The notes: generated by a model not told the origin, from the sequence alone. 64,000 bases of DNA from JAIRNF01 sp031551125 (GCA_031551125.1 JAVBOB010000011.1:1-64000), one strand, 5' to 3'. Positions 8,495 through 18,114 are shown, counted from the first letter of the stretch. Numbers and translations: made by a program.

Positions 8495-8870
8495 TACAAC
8501 ACTAAAATACGCTCGTCATTGGCTTCGCCGAACTCGTAAACTCGGTTGCGAGCGAAGCAATCTTTCTATTCGATAGATTGCTTCGCTTTCCTTATCGGGC
8601 TGAAAGCCCAGCTTATTTCAGCCCAACGCATCGCGTTGGGATTATGGGTGGTATTGATTTTTACGCGCGGAGCACTGTCTGTTTTTCATGGGATAGACAG
8701 TGCTCCGCGCGTAATACCGCTTGCGTCTCTATGTCCCCGCATTTCATACGGGGTTATGCATATTTGCCCCCTTCGGGGACGAGGTTTTTGCTTAGCCAAA
8801 ATACAGAAAAACTATGTGTACCTATGTATCCTATGTTTCTATGTGTTGAAAATGGGGTAAAGTAAACTAG
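8495..8870. repeat. Composite intergenic repeat region
   Basis: No gene is seen here. Four repeat pieces lie in series. A CATTGCGAG-type REP palindrome (about 8517-8590, GCGAGCGAAGCAATC and its complement) comes first. A GGGCTGAAAGCCC / CAACGCATCGCGTTG hairpin (about 8597-8641) follows. Then comes the right-hand part of the 186-bp element described at 55839 (8661-8780, with the ACGCGCGGAGCACTGTC palindrome and ending CCCCCTTCGGGGAC). Last is a TATGTGTACCTATG-type repeat. ORF-like stretches here are translations of the repeats. Confidence 0.8.
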
Positions 8871-9737
8871 CTATAACAACTTCGCCACCAGCTTAGAAAT
8901 CTCGGCAGGTTCTTTTGCTACAGGAATACCTACGGCTGTGAGGGCTGCTATTTTTTCGGCGGCTGTACCTGCACTACCTGATACAATAGCTCCTGCGTGT
9001 CCCATTTGTTTACCGGGAGGAGCCGTTTGTCCGGCAATGAAAGCGGCTACAGGCTTCTTGATATGTTGCTTAATGTAGGCTGCTGTTTGTTCTTCGGCAT
9101 CGCCGCCAATTTCTCCTACCAGCACAATGGCATCGGTTTCGGGGTCTTGTTCAAACATGTCGAGTAGCTGGCGGTAGTGTAGGCCAACTACCGGATCGCC
9201 ACCAATACCAACGGCGGTAGATATGCCCATGCCTTGAGCGCTCAGGTTGTAAGCCAGCTCGTAGGTAAGCGTTCCGCTTCGGCTGATAAGTCCTACTCTT
9301 CCCTTTTTGAATATTTGTGTGGGCATAATGCCTACCACACACTCATTAGGTGATATAATGCCCGGGCAGTTGGGGCCTATGAGCAGCGCGCCCTTCTTTT
9401 CGGAATAAGCGTGTGCTTCTACTACATCAAGCGTTGATATGCCTTCGGTTATGGCGATAATCAATTTTATACCGCCATCGGCAGCCTCCATTATGGCATC
9501 TTTGGCAAATGGGGCGGGAACAAATATTACCGATGTGTTGGCTCCCGTTTGCTCAACGGCTTCCTGCACAGTGTTGAATATGGGAATATCTTCCAGCTTA
9601 CTACCACCCTTACCCGGCGAGCTACCGCCTACAACCTTTGTTCCGTAACGTTTCATGCGTAAGGCATGGAAGCTTCCGTCCCTACCCGTTGCACCTTGTA
9701 CAATCAGCTTGGTATTTTTATTTATTAGAATGCTCAT
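8871..9737 (-). CDS. sucD: Succinyl-CoA synthetase alpha subunit
   Basis: SucD binds CoA and carries the phospho-histidine in the reversible reaction succinyl-CoA + NDP + Pi to succinate + NTP + CoA. The CoA-binding Rossmann domain opens with IVQGATGRDGSFH (residues 12-24). The phosphohistidine is His247 in GHAGAIVSG. At 288 aa it is full length and starts MSILINKNTKLIVQG, a standard N-terminus. It lies 135 bp after sucC on the same strand, an inversion of the usual tight spacing, because a repeat separates the two genes. Confidence 0.97.
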   Translation of the reverse strand: MSILINKNTKLIVQGATGRDGSFHALRMKRYGTKVVGGSSPGKGGSKLEDIPIFNTVQEAVEQTGANTSVIFVPAPFAKDAIMEAADGGIKLIIAITEGISTLDVVEAHAYSEKKGALLIGPNCPGIISPNECVVGIMPTQIFKKGRVGLISRSGTLTYELAYNLSAQGMGISTAVGIGGDPVVGLHYRQLLDMFEQDPETDAIVLVGEIGGDAEEQTAAYIKQHIKKPVAAFIAGQTAPPGKQMGHAGAIVSGSAGTAAEKIAALTAVGIPVAKEPAEISKLVAKLL

Positions 9738-9750
9738 CTCTTTTTTGAGT

Positions 9751-9872
9751 TAAGTGATTAGTGAGAATGGATATGTGATTTGCTAGAATAGATATGTGAT
9801 TTTCGATATGAGATGTGTGATTTTTGTTTCGTCACAAAATCTTTTATCTCACATCTCATATCTCATATCTCA
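9751..9872. repeat. GATATGAGATGTGTGAT inverted repeat (family G) between sucC and sucD
   Basis: Words such as GATATGTGATTTTCGATATG on one side are mirrored by ATCTCACATCTCATATCTC on the other, giving a long imperfect hairpin. Related copies lie near 30844-30960 and 32339-32411. It separates two genes that are normally adjacent in one transcript. Confidence 0.75.
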
Positions 9873-11021
9873 CTACTTGATACTATGTTCTACTCCCGCT
9901 AGTTCCACAGCCATTCGGGTGGCTTCGCTCATCGTATCGGCAAGGTGGAAGCGGGACCTCTCGAGTAGTAATCTTCCTTCCTTATCGTTCGTTCCGGATA
10001 GTCGTACAACAATAGGTATGTCGGAGCTGATTTGTTCGAAAGCCAGAATTAATCCTTTGGCCACATCGTCACAGCGGGTTATACCGCCAAATATGTTGAT
10101 AAGTACGGCATGTACGTTGGTATCACTCAGCAGCAGCTTCATGGCCTCTACTACCTTCACGGGACTGGAGCTTCCGCCAATATCAAGGAAGTTGGCGGGT
10201 TGTCCGCCGTACAGCTTCACCACGTCCATGGTGGCCATAGCTAAGCCCGCGCCGTTTACCATACAACCTATATTGCCGTTCAGCTTTACGTAGCTTATGC
10301 CCTTTGATTTGGCGTCACGTTCGCGGCGTTCATCTTCATCGGGTTCAAACAGCTGTTGAATGTCGGGATGACGGTATAAGGCGTTATCATCAAACGTCAT
10401 TTTTGCATCAACGGCCATGAGGGTGCCATCGGCAAGCACGGCCATCGGGTTAACTTCAACCAGCGACGCATCGGTTTCTACAAACAGGCGGTACAGGTTT
10501 TTGATAATTGGGACGGCTTGCTTCACGTAGTCCGGATTATCAAACAGCGCAAAAGCCGCACGACGAGCGATGAAGTCCTGCATCCCGATTGATGGGTCAA
10601 CCGCTATACGGTGTATCAGCTGCGGCGTTTCATGTGCAACCTGTTCAATATCCATTCCACCTTCGCGGCTCAGCATCAGCAAAACGGACTTGCTGTTACG
10701 GTCAACCACAATGCCTAGGTAGTATTCGGAAACAATAGCTACGGCAGGGGCAACAAGTAAGCGGTCAACTACGTAACCCTTAATGCTCATGCCAAGTATT
10801 TTGGAGGCTAGCGTTACGGCTTCCTCCTGAGTTTTGGCCAGCTTTACCCCTCCGGCCTTTCCTCTCCCTCCGGTTAGCACCTGTGCTTTAAGCACTACCG
10901 TTTGCTTAAACTTCTGGTACGCTTGCGCTACCTCTTCAACTGTTTTGCAAACTACGCCTTCAGAAATAGGGATGTTGTAGCTGGCAAACAGCTTTTTGGC
11001 TTGGTATTCGTGAATTTTCAT
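9873..11021 (-). CDS. sucC: Succinyl-CoA synthetase beta subunit (ATP-grasp)
   Basis: SucC carries the nucleotide-binding ATP-grasp domain and the succinate site. The N-terminus MKIHEYQAKKLFASYNIP is the family signature, KAQVLTGGRGKAGGVKLA is the nucleotide-binding loop (about residues 44-62), and the C-terminal ligase domain has NIFGGITRCDDVAKG. The 382-aa length is complete. It probably forms one transcript with sucD. The CoA-transferase encoded at 16583-18076 uses the same CoA esters. Confidence 0.97.
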   Translation of the reverse strand: MKIHEYQAKKLFASYNIPISEGVVCKTVEEVAQAYQKFKQTVVLKAQVLTGGRGKAGGVKLAKTQEEAVTLASKILGMSIKGYVVDRLLVAPAVAIVSEYYLGIVVDRNSKSVLLMLSREGGMDIEQVAHETPQLIHRIAVDPSIGMQDFIARRAAFALFDNPDYVKQAVPIIKNLYRLFVETDASLVEVNPMAVLADGTLMAVDAKMTFDDNALYRHPDIQQLFEPDEDERRERDAKSKGISYVKLNGNIGCMVNGAGLAMATMDVVKLYGGQPANFLDIGGSSSPVKVVEAMKLLLSDTNVHAVLINIFGGITRCDDVAKGLILAFEQISSDIPIVVRLSGTNDKEGRLLLERSRFHLADTMSEATRMAVELAGVEHSIK

Positions 11022-11154
11022 AAGCTAAGCTATTTTGTATTGTTTTAACTGCTTAAAATTCTTTGTTTTTGGATAGGAAACGAAATGAAACCTCGTTTGA
11101 TTATTTAACGTTTGAGGTTAAGAAAGGTTGGAAAATAGTGCAGGTATTTTAATG

Positions 11155-11182
11155 AAAAAAGCCACCTGAATTTTCAGGTGGC
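11155..11182 (-). terminator. Intrinsic terminator behind the MFS gene
   Basis: Stem GCCACCTGAA (11161-11170) pairs with TTCAGGTGGC (11173-11182); on the minus strand it is followed by six Ts (11155-11160). It lies 37 bp past the stop of the MFS gene and before sucC. Confidence 0.85.
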
Positions 11183-11218
11183 TTTGGGTGTTATAGATAA
11201 TGGTAACTTAGGTGCTCA

Positions 11219-12634
11219 TTATTGCTTTTTTTGCTTGTTGGGTAGGTCAAGCCCGATTTTGTGATTGGGGTCTGATTTGCTTAGAATAAATGCCGTAAGA
11301 ATGGCAATTACGCCAATAGCTACAAACATTAACTCTACATAGTAGTAGTTGTATTTAGCATCAATGCCTTGCTTAATTTGGTCGGCAATACCGGGGTTGG
11401 TAGCATCGGTAATGATACCTGCTAGAATAGGAACACCCCATAATCCAATATTCTGTATCCAATAAATTAATGAGTAAGCTGTACCTAACTTGCTGATTGG
11501 AATAATTTTTGGAACTGCAGGCCACATGGCAGCGGGAACCAGCGAAAATCCAACGCCAAGTACAATTACGGCAAAGTATCCGAACATTTCTTGTGCCGGA
11601 GCAAAAGCAAATATCAGGTGGACGATAAGTACGATGAATGAACCAAGTATCATTAGTCGTGTTGATCTTCCTTTAGTATCAACAATACTACCGAAGATAG
11701 GAGTAAAGATAATTGCACCTAGAGGCAGTAATCCAATCATACGAGAAGCCGCAGCGGGTTCCAAAAGAAACTTGTTAGACAGGATGCTGGTTGCATACTT
11801 TTGGAAGGGGAATACGCATGAATAGAAGAATACGCAAAGGAATGCAATAAGCAAGAAGTGCTTGTTGGTTAGAATTTTTATAACATCAGAGAACTTAAAC
11901 TTATCTTCATCACTTGCTCCACCTGTTGCCATGCTTTCTTCATGGTCGAACTTTTTATCCATTACACAAAAGATAAGGTAGGTAAGCAATCCAACAGCAA
12001 GCAAGAATAAGCCAACCTTAATAGGCGCAGCAATGTGAGGGTAACCTTCGGCTTGAAGCCCAACAATCAAAGGGATAATAAAGAAAGCGCTGGAACTACC
12101 CAAACGGGCAATGGATACCTGAAGGCTCATAGCTGTAGCCATTTCTTTACCCTTAAACCACTTAGCCAAGGTTTTGGTTACCGCTACTCCGGCAATTTCG
12201 GCCCCCAATCCGAAAATAGAAAAGCCTATTACACCAACCTTCACCGACGGTTTATAGGTATGCCAAAACGAGTTGAAAAACTCATAACCAAACCCACCGT
12301 TATTGAAGTATTCGCTGGTTCCGTACCAGCAAACTCCGGCTCCCACAACCATTAGAGCGGCAAATACTGTTCCGGTTATACGTACACCCCAAATATCAAG
12401 CAGCATACCGCAGATAATTAATCCGCCGAATACGCATAACAGGGAGTAAGAGCCTGCAAACTGCCCATACTCGGTATTATTCCACTGCAAGCGAGACGCG
12501 GTAAGCGCATCTTTTACAGGCGAAAATACGTCGGAGAAGAAGTAGGCTGCAAACATGGTAAATGCCACCAAAAGCATGGCTGTCCATCGTGCACCTGACG
12601 ATTCATGTAATGACTTTCTTATTTTCTCAACCAT
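11219..12634 (-). CDS. Major facilitator superfamily transporter
   Basis: A 471-aa MFS carrier with about twelve predicted membrane segments, split by a hydrophilic loop near residues 225-245 (the MDKKFDHEESMATGG region). The N-terminal half has the motif-A-like GMLLDIWGVR after the second segment, and the second half has the matching GSIVDTKGRSTR. The overall look is that of the eukaryote-like MFSD1/nitrate-oxalate branch, common in Bacteroidetes, but I cannot name a substrate. It is a single-gene unit with its own terminator, lying between purA and sucC on the same strand. Confidence 0.88.
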   Translation of the reverse strand: MVEKIRKSLHESSGARWTAMLLVAFTMFAAYFFSDVFSPVKDALTASRLQWNNTEYGQFAGSYSLLCVFGGLIICGMLLDIWGVRITGTVFAALMVVGAGVCWYGTSEYFNNGGFGYEFFNSFWHTYKPSVKVGVIGFSIFGLGAEIAGVAVTKTLAKWFKGKEMATAMSLQVSIARLGSSSAFFIIPLIVGLQAEGYPHIAAPIKVGLFLLAVGLLTYLIFCVMDKKFDHEESMATGGASDEDKFKFSDVIKILTNKHFLLIAFLCVFFYSCVFPFQKYATSILSNKFLLEPAAASRMIGLLPLGAIIFTPIFGSIVDTKGRSTRLMILGSFIVLIVHLIFAFAPAQEMFGYFAVIVLGVGFSLVPAAMWPAVPKIIPISKLGTAYSLIYWIQNIGLWGVPILAGIITDATNPGIADQIKQGIDAKYNYYYVELMFVAIGVIAILTAFILSKSDPNHKIGLDLPNKQKKQ

Positions 12635-12757
12635 AGTAGTTTTTGTTTAGTTGGTGATTTTATTGTTACTTATTTGTTTGTCTGTTGAATTGTTTAATCG
12701 GCTAGCTATTATTTGTTATTCATAGGGTTCGGCTCAACAAATAACCAAATCAACATG

Positions 12758-14023
12758 TTATCGAATAATAGTTTCTTCTCTATCAGGTCCTACCGATACG
12801 ATGTGTACCGGAACGCCCGTTTCCTTTTCAATAAAGCGAATATACTCCGCCAGCTCCGCAGGAAAATCCGCTTCATTACGCACTGACGACAGGTTTTGCT
12901 TCCACCCCTTAAACTCACGATATACGGGTTCTATGGCACAATCATCAACATCGTAAGGGAAAAGGGTTGTTTCCGTTCCGTTAACCTTGTAGGCCACGGC
13001 TACCTTTATGGTATCGAACGAGTCGAGTACATCGGTTTTCATCATAATGAGCTTGGTAACGCCGCTTACCATAACGGAATATTTGAGCGCTACCATATCG
13101 AGCCAGCCTGTGCGGCGCGGTCGTCCGGTAGTTGAGCCAAACTCTTTGCCAATTTTTCTCAGCTCCTCACCTGTCGCGTCGTTCAGCTCGGTAGGGAAGG
13201 GGCCGCTACCTACACGGGTACAGTAGGCTTTAAAAATACCGTACACCTCACCCAAGCGTGATGGGGCAAGGCCAAGCCCTGTACATACGCCTGCGCATAC
13301 TGTATTGGATGAAGTAACGTAAGGGTAGGTACCAAAGTCGATGTCAAGCATGGAGCCTTGCGCACCTTCGGCCAACACCCGTTTGCCTTGCTGTAGCAGG
13401 GCGTTCACATCGTATTCGCTATCAATAAGCTTAAACTCTTTCAGCGCTTCAATGCTTCTGAACCATTGCTGTTCGTACTCTTCCACGTTGTAGCTGTAGT
13501 CGTATATTTTCAGCAAGTGAAGGTGCTTTTGCTTCAGCTGCTCGTACTTCTCCTTAAAGTTGGGAGAAAGGATATCGCCTATGCGTAAACCGTTACGCCC
13601 CGTCTTATCCATATAAGCGGGACCTATGCCTTTAAGCGTTGAACCTATTTTGGTAATTCCTTTTGATGCCTCGGAAGCGGCATCGAGTATGCGGTGGGTG
13701 GGTAGTATAAGGTGCGCCTTTTTGGATAGCTGCAACCTGTCGGAAACCTTAACTCCTGCTGCTTTGAGCTCAGCAATCTCTTCCATCAAAATAACGGGAT
13801 CGACTACTACGCCGTTGCCAATAATGTTTACCGAACCTTCTCTGAAAATACCTGACGGTACGGTGTGCAGTACAAATTTTAATCCGTTAAACTCTAACGA
13901 GTGTCCTGCGTTTGGACCGCCTTGAAATCTTGCCACTACATCATAGTTTGGCGTCAGTACATCAACAACTTTGCCTTTGCCTTCGTCTCCCCATTGCAGC
14001 CCAATCACTACATCTGCCTTCAT
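12758..14023 (-). CDS. purA: Adenylosuccinate synthetase
   Basis: PurA joins IMP and aspartate with GTP to make adenylosuccinate, the first committed step to AMP. The GTP-binding loop GLQWGDEGKGKVVD lies at residues 8-21 and is followed by GGPNAGHSL with the catalytic His. KGIGPAYMDKTGR and the GTP guanine-recognition segment TDVLDS are also present. The 421-aa length is normal, and the start MKADVVIGLQWGDEG leaves the usual short lead to the P-loop. It stands 123 bp ahead of the MFS gene. Confidence 0.97.
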   Translation of the reverse strand: MKADVVIGLQWGDEGKGKVVDVLTPNYDVVARFQGGPNAGHSLEFNGLKFVLHTVPSGIFREGSVNIIGNGVVVDPVILMEEIAELKAAGVKVSDRLQLSKKAHLILPTHRILDAASEASKGITKIGSTLKGIGPAYMDKTGRNGLRIGDILSPNFKEKYEQLKQKHLHLLKIYDYSYNVEEYEQQWFRSIEALKEFKLIDSEYDVNALLQQGKRVLAEGAQGSMLDIDFGTYPYVTSSNTVCAGVCTGLGLAPSRLGEVYGIFKAYCTRVGSGPFPTELNDATGEELRKIGKEFGSTTGRPRRTGWLDMVALKYSVMVSGVTKLIMMKTDVLDSFDTIKVAVAYKVNGTETTLFPYDVDDCAIEPVYREFKGWKQNLSSVRNEADFPAELAEYIRFIEKETGVPVHIVSVGPDREETIIR

Positions 14024-14603
14024 TTTCCTGATCTTTGCTTATTTTAAGTTATGTTTATTTCTTTGTTACGCTCAATATACCACACAAAAAAGCGGAATGC
14101 AATGCCTTTTGTAACATTTCATTTCGCGCGTAATTTGTTCCTCAAAGGAAACATCTAAAGTAGAAATTATTTTGCTAAGAGCTGTCTAAAGCCGAGAAAA
14201 GTAGTTATCAACAATGGGTTGATTTTATTAGCTCTTTAAGAATTGCAAGTATAAAAATATTGATTTATTGATGGTTATATTGTTGAAAAGAATTGGTGAA
14301 TCGAAAAAAACGGCACACAGAACGCACAGATTTGACAGATGAGTGTGGCTAAGCAGCTCGTTGCCATCTACCCCGAACCCCCTAAAGGGAGGTTTTTACA
14401 CATAGGTACAATAGATAGATAGAAGCACATAGAAAATCAAGACAGATGGATGCCGTGAAAATGTAAGCTGCTTATTTTTTGCATCCCCTGCGAAACACTT
14501 TGCGGTTAAATACATGTAATAAAAAGATACTATGTCTGCCTATACGTACTATGTGCCTATGTGTTGAGCAAAGTTACTATATTTGTGTGCAAAATTTAGG
14601 ATT
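14024..14603. repeat. 580-bp gap with dispersed repeats
   Basis: No gene is seen. The first 280 bp are AT-rich and unique-looking. From about 14306 there are repeat pieces: a CAGAACGCACAGATTTGACAG word (family C), a half copy of the CCCCCTAAAGGGAGG element (about 14372-14393), and CACATAGGTACAATAGATAG words facing TATGTGCCTATGTGTTGAGC (family B arms, about 14398-14570). Confidence 0.65.
14578..14585 (+). promoter_or_regulatory. -7 promoter element TATATTTG
   Basis: A match to TAnnTTTG 19 bp before the ATG at 14604. The predicted start point would leave a leader of only about a dozen bases. No -33 element is clear. Confidence 0.4.
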
Positions 14604-16028
14604 ATGAGAATATGTAGGCCATTACTTCCGTTACTATTTTTTTTTCTATGCGTAGGCGCTGCCTTTGGCAAAGGCTATCAAATAACCATTGACGTTAAAG
14701 GCGCTGCTGACTCTACAGCGTTAATCGCCATGTATTCGGGAGAGAACAAGTATGTTCTCGACACTGCCCTGCTGGATGCAAAAGGGCACGGCGTATTCGC
14801 TAAGCCTAAATTGCTTGATGGCGGTATGTACCTCATTGTTGTTGGTCGCATGGCCTTGTGTGATTTTGTTATATCCAATGAGAACAACCAAACGTTCGGA
14901 ATCAGTACTGATTTACAAGACCCGTTTAACCGGCTTAAGTTTTCCGGATCACCCGAAAACGAGGCTCTCACTACCTACCTGAAGTATAAGAATAGCATTA
15001 TTGATAAGCAGGAAGAGCTTAGGAAGAAGCTACAGGCCAAACCTACTGATACGCAAACCGATAGCCTAAACCAAGAATCTCAAGTGTTACGCAATCGACT
15101 TAGCCGTTACTCCGATAGCGTTGCACAACAACATGCCGGACAAATGCTTGCCGTGTTGGTAAATGTGCTCAACGTGCCGGAACCTCCACAGCTCAGTATT
15201 CCAAAAGATGATCCGAAGTATGATTCGCTAATGTATATGAACTACTACGACTACGAAAAGGAACACTTTTTTGACCGGATGGATTTTTCTGACGAGCGTA
15301 TTGCACGAACACCTTTCTTCCAGTCCATGCTATACTACTACTTCGACAAAATACTGCTGTACCAGCAAGCAGATTCGCTAATTCCCCATGTTGACAGAGT
15401 TATAGCTAAATCAAACGGCAACGAAACCATGTTTCGCTACTTGCTCTCTAACCTGTTTAACCACTACATGACTTCAAAAATTATGGGACAGGAAGGGGTA
15501 ACCGTACACTTGGCGGAAAGCTACTACCTTGCCGGAAAAGCGGATTGGGAGTCGGATAAATTCAGGAAAGAAATAAGTGATTTTGTACGACGTACCAAGC
15601 CTACTCTGCTTGGTAGTAAAGCGCCCGATTTTAAAATGGAAACGCTATCAGGCCAATACGAACAGCTATCGTCTATTAGTGCACCATACATCATTCTCTA
15701 CTTTTACGAACCCTCATGCGGGCACTGCAAAGTTGAAACGCCTAAGGTTTGCCAAATCTATAAGAAGTTTCGTGATAAAGGTGTACAGGCCATAGGCGTT
15801 TACACACAGCAGAACAAACAGGAGTGGATAACCTACATTGCAGAGCAAGGGCTGGATTGGATAAACGTTTGGGACCCCAACAACCTAAACAACTTCCGCG
15901 ATAATTACAATGTATATACTACTCCGCAAATTTACGTGCTGGATAAAGATAAAAAAGTAGTAGGGCTAAGGCTGGATTCTGAAAACTTGGAAAAAATGCT
16001 TACGGCGCTTACTAAGGAAAAGAAGTAG
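14604..16028 (+). CDS. Thioredoxin-like protein with DUF4369-type N-terminus (TlpA family)
   Basis: An exported thiol-disulfide protein. A signal peptide (MRICRPLLPLLFFFLCVGAA, cleavage near AFG) is followed by a DUF4369-like beta-sandwich to about residue 125, then a helical middle region of the DUF5106 kind. A C-terminal thioredoxin domain has the redox motif CGHC in YEPSCGHCKVETPK near residue 375. The TTG at 14583 would add seven residues before the signal peptide, so the ATG at 14604 is preferred. Such proteins are abundant in Bacteroidetes and are thought to reduce or fold periplasmic proteins; the partner is unknown. It stands alone between repeat-filled gaps. Confidence 0.88.
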   Translation: MRICRPLLPLLFFFLCVGAAFGKGYQITIDVKGAADSTALIAMYSGENKYVLDTALLDAKGHGVFAKPKLLDGGMYLIVVGRMALCDFVISNENNQTFGISTDLQDPFNRLKFSGSPENEALTTYLKYKNSIIDKQEELRKKLQAKPTDTQTDSLNQESQVLRNRLSRYSDSVAQQHAGQMLAVLVNVLNVPEPPQLSIPKDDPKYDSLMYMNYYDYEKEHFFDRMDFSDERIARTPFFQSMLYYYFDKILLYQQADSLIPHVDRVIAKSNGNETMFRYLLSNLFNHYMTSKIMGQEGVTVHLAESYYLAGKADWESDKFRKEISDFVRRTKPTLLGSKAPDFKMETLSGQYEQLSSISAPYIILYFYEPSCGHCKVETPKVCQIYKKFRDKGVQAIGVYTQQNKQEWITYIAEQGLDWINVWDPNNLNNFRDNYNVYTTPQIYVLDKDKKVVGLRLDSENLEKMLTALTKEKK

Positions 16029-16582
16029 CCGGCATCATAGCTCTCAGCCGGAAAGGCTAGCTCAATTTAGCCCGACGGCAACGCCTCGGGAGATATTAGC
16101 GGTGTAAATTCTTATTGCGCCCTGAAGGGGCAGCATATGCTGCCCCTTCAGGGCGCAATGCCAGTATGATATTCAGCTCCCGAGGCGTCGCTACGCTTTG
16201 CCCTCGGGCTGAACCGAGTTTACGAGTTCACCGAAGGTAAATGAGTTGCGCTTTCAGCGCGTCACCTTTTTGAGACGGCGTTCTCTCTCAAACATGACTT
16301 GGTATTGCCCTTTGCTTTATCAAAAGGCCTTCAGTCAAATTTATTTGACATACCCAATTTGAACTAATATGTCTTACAAGCTCGAACGCATTATCGTCCA
16401 GAAAATACTATAATGTTAATCCATTAAGGGTTAGCCGTTTTTCAGGCCACTATCGTTTCTCTTCCTTGCCGTTTAAAAGTGCTAAACAACAGACTTAATT
16501 TGACGTAGATATCCAATATCTACTATACTTTTGCACATCGAAATTCGGATGAAAAGAAAATAGTATAACAGTAAAAATAGTA
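16029..16582. repeat. Large REP palindrome (GCCCTGAAGGGGC type) in a 554-bp gap
   Basis: The segment from about 16045 to 16262 is one nested palindrome. Outer arms GCCCGACGGCAACGCCTCGG and CCGAGGCGTCGC...CCCTCGGGC face each other. The centre, 16115-16158, is a perfect 44-bp palindrome (TTGCGCCCTGAAGGGGCAGC and its complement). A related copy begins near 48029. The remaining bases to 16582 show no gene and hold the promoter listed next. Confidence 0.85.
16499..16533 (+). promoter_or_regulatory. Promoter for the CoA-transferase gene
   Basis: TACTTTTG at 16526-16533 matches TAnnTTTG, and a TTTG at 16499-16502 could be the -33 element, though the 23-bp spacing is a little longer than usual. The predicted start point is about 40 bp before the ATG at 16583. 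Confidence 0.5.
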
Positions 16583-18076
16583 ATGATGTACAAAATAGTA
16601 TCAGCCGCAGAGGCCGCAGAGTTTGTGAATAACGGTGACAACGTTGGGTTCAGCGGATTTACCGCTGCCGGAGCACCAAAGGCCGTTCCTACCGCCATTG
16701 CCGAACGTGCAAAAGCCGAACATGATAAGGGAAAACCCTTCAAAATCGGGATGTTTACGGGTGCTTCTACCGGCGATTCGCTCGATGGTGCGTTGGCACG
16801 CGCCAATGCTGTAGCATTCAGAACGCCCTACCAGTCAACTCCCGATATGCGTACGGCGCTAAACTCCGGCGATGCTCACTACTTTGACATGCACCTCTCG
16901 CAGCTGGCACAGGAGCTACGTTACGGGGCACTCGGTAAAATCGATATTGCCATTATTGAAGCGTGTGATGTAACTGATAGTGGAGAGATTGTACTTACCT
17001 CCGGTGTAGGTATTTCTCCTACCATTGCCCGCATGGCCGATAAGATTATTGTTGAGCTGAACCATCAACACCCGAAGGAACTACGCGGTATTCATGATAT
17101 TTACGAGCCGCTTGACCCGCCTTTGCGTCGTGAGATACCTGTTTACAAGCCCAGCGACCGTATTGGCTCTCCGGTATTGAAGGTTGACCCGAAAAAAATA
17201 CTTTGTGTAGTTGAAACCAAGCGTCCGGACGAGGTTGGAGGCTTTGCTCCCCTTGATGAGGTTACCGAGAAAATCGGGGCTAACGTTTCAAACTTCTTAG
17301 CCGCACAGCTAAAGTCCGGAAAAATTCCCGCATCATTTCTGCCCATTCAATCGGGTGTTGGTAACATTGCCAACGCAGTACTGGGCGCTCTTGGTGCAAA
17401 CAAGGATATTCCTCCGTTTGAAATGTACACCGAAGTTATTCAGGATGCCGTTATTGGCCTGATGCGTGACGGTAACGTAAAGTTTGCCAGCGGATGTTCG
17501 CTAACCGTAAGCCCTCCGATGTTGGAAAGCGTATATGCCGATCTTGCTTTCTTTAAAGAAAGGCTGGTGCTTCGGCCTCAGGAAATATCAAATAACCCTG
17601 AAGTTGCCCGTCGCTTAGGGCTTATCACCATTAACACGGCATTGGAAGCCGATATTTTTGGTAACGTAAATAGCACGCACGTACTAGGTACCAAGATGAT
17701 GAACGGTATTGGCGGTTCAGGCGACTTTACACGTAACGCTTACATCTCTATCTTTACCACACCATCGGTTGCCAAGAACGGTGCTATCAGCTCGTTCGTT
17801 CCTATGGTATCTCACCTCGACCACAACGAGCACTCGGTTAAGGTGCTGGTAAGCGAGTTTGGTGTTGCCGACCTGCGTGGCAAATCGCCTATACAGCGTG
17901 CGCAGGCTATTATTGAGAACTGTGTTCACCCCGACTATAAGCAGCTACTGTGGGACTACCTGAAGCTTACTACCCGCTGCCATACGCCGCATAAGCTATC
18001 GGCCTGCTTCGGCCTGCACGAACAGTTTACCAAAACCGGCGACATGCGCAGCACTAACTGGAGCGACTACGTATAA
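16583..18076 (+). CDS. Acetyl-CoA hydrolase/transferase family; likely succinyl-CoA:acetate CoA-transferase
   Basis: A 497-aa cytoplasmic enzyme of the acetyl-CoA hydrolase/transferase family (Cat1/AarC type), which moves CoA between succinate and acetate. Family marks include GASTGDSLDGAL near residue 57, QSGVGNIANAVLGAL near residue 255, the likely catalytic glutamate in MYTEVIQDAV near residue 295, and GIGGSGDFTRNAY near residue 376. The full length and the missing mitochondrial-type signature favour the bacterial succinyl-CoA:acetate enzyme over a plain hydrolase. Together with sucC/sucD it would allow ATP gain from acetyl-CoA or succinyl-CoA in fermentation. Its own promoter and terminator make it a single-gene unit. 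Confidence 0.9.
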   Translation: MMYKIVSAAEAAEFVNNGDNVGFSGFTAAGAPKAVPTAIAERAKAEHDKGKPFKIGMFTGASTGDSLDGALARANAVAFRTPYQSTPDMRTALNSGDAHYFDMHLSQLAQELRYGALGKIDIAIIEACDVTDSGEIVLTSGVGISPTIARMADKIIVELNHQHPKELRGIHDIYEPLDPPLRREIPVYKPSDRIGSPVLKVDPKKILCVVETKRPDEVGGFAPLDEVTEKIGANVSNFLAAQLKSGKIPASFLPIQSGVGNIANAVLGALGANKDIPPFEMYTEVIQDAVIGLMRDGNVKFASGCSLTVSPPMLESVYADLAFFKERLVLRPQEISNNPEVARRLGLITINTALEADIFGNVNSTHVLGTKMMNGIGGSGDFTRNAYISIFTTPSVAKNGAISSFVPMVSHLDHNEHSVKVLVSEFGVADLRGKSPIQRAQAIIENCVHPDYKQLLWDYLKLTTRCHTPHKLSACFGLHEQFTKTGDMRSTNWSDYV

Positions 18077-18114
18077 GAAAAGATACAAAACTAGCTAGCA
18101 CTACCCTGTAAACG

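Noticed and set aside
8546..8865. Two overlapping ORFs of 95-104 codons in the gap before sucD
   Set aside because: They translate the REP and 186-bp element pieces in two frames, have no start signal and no family feature.
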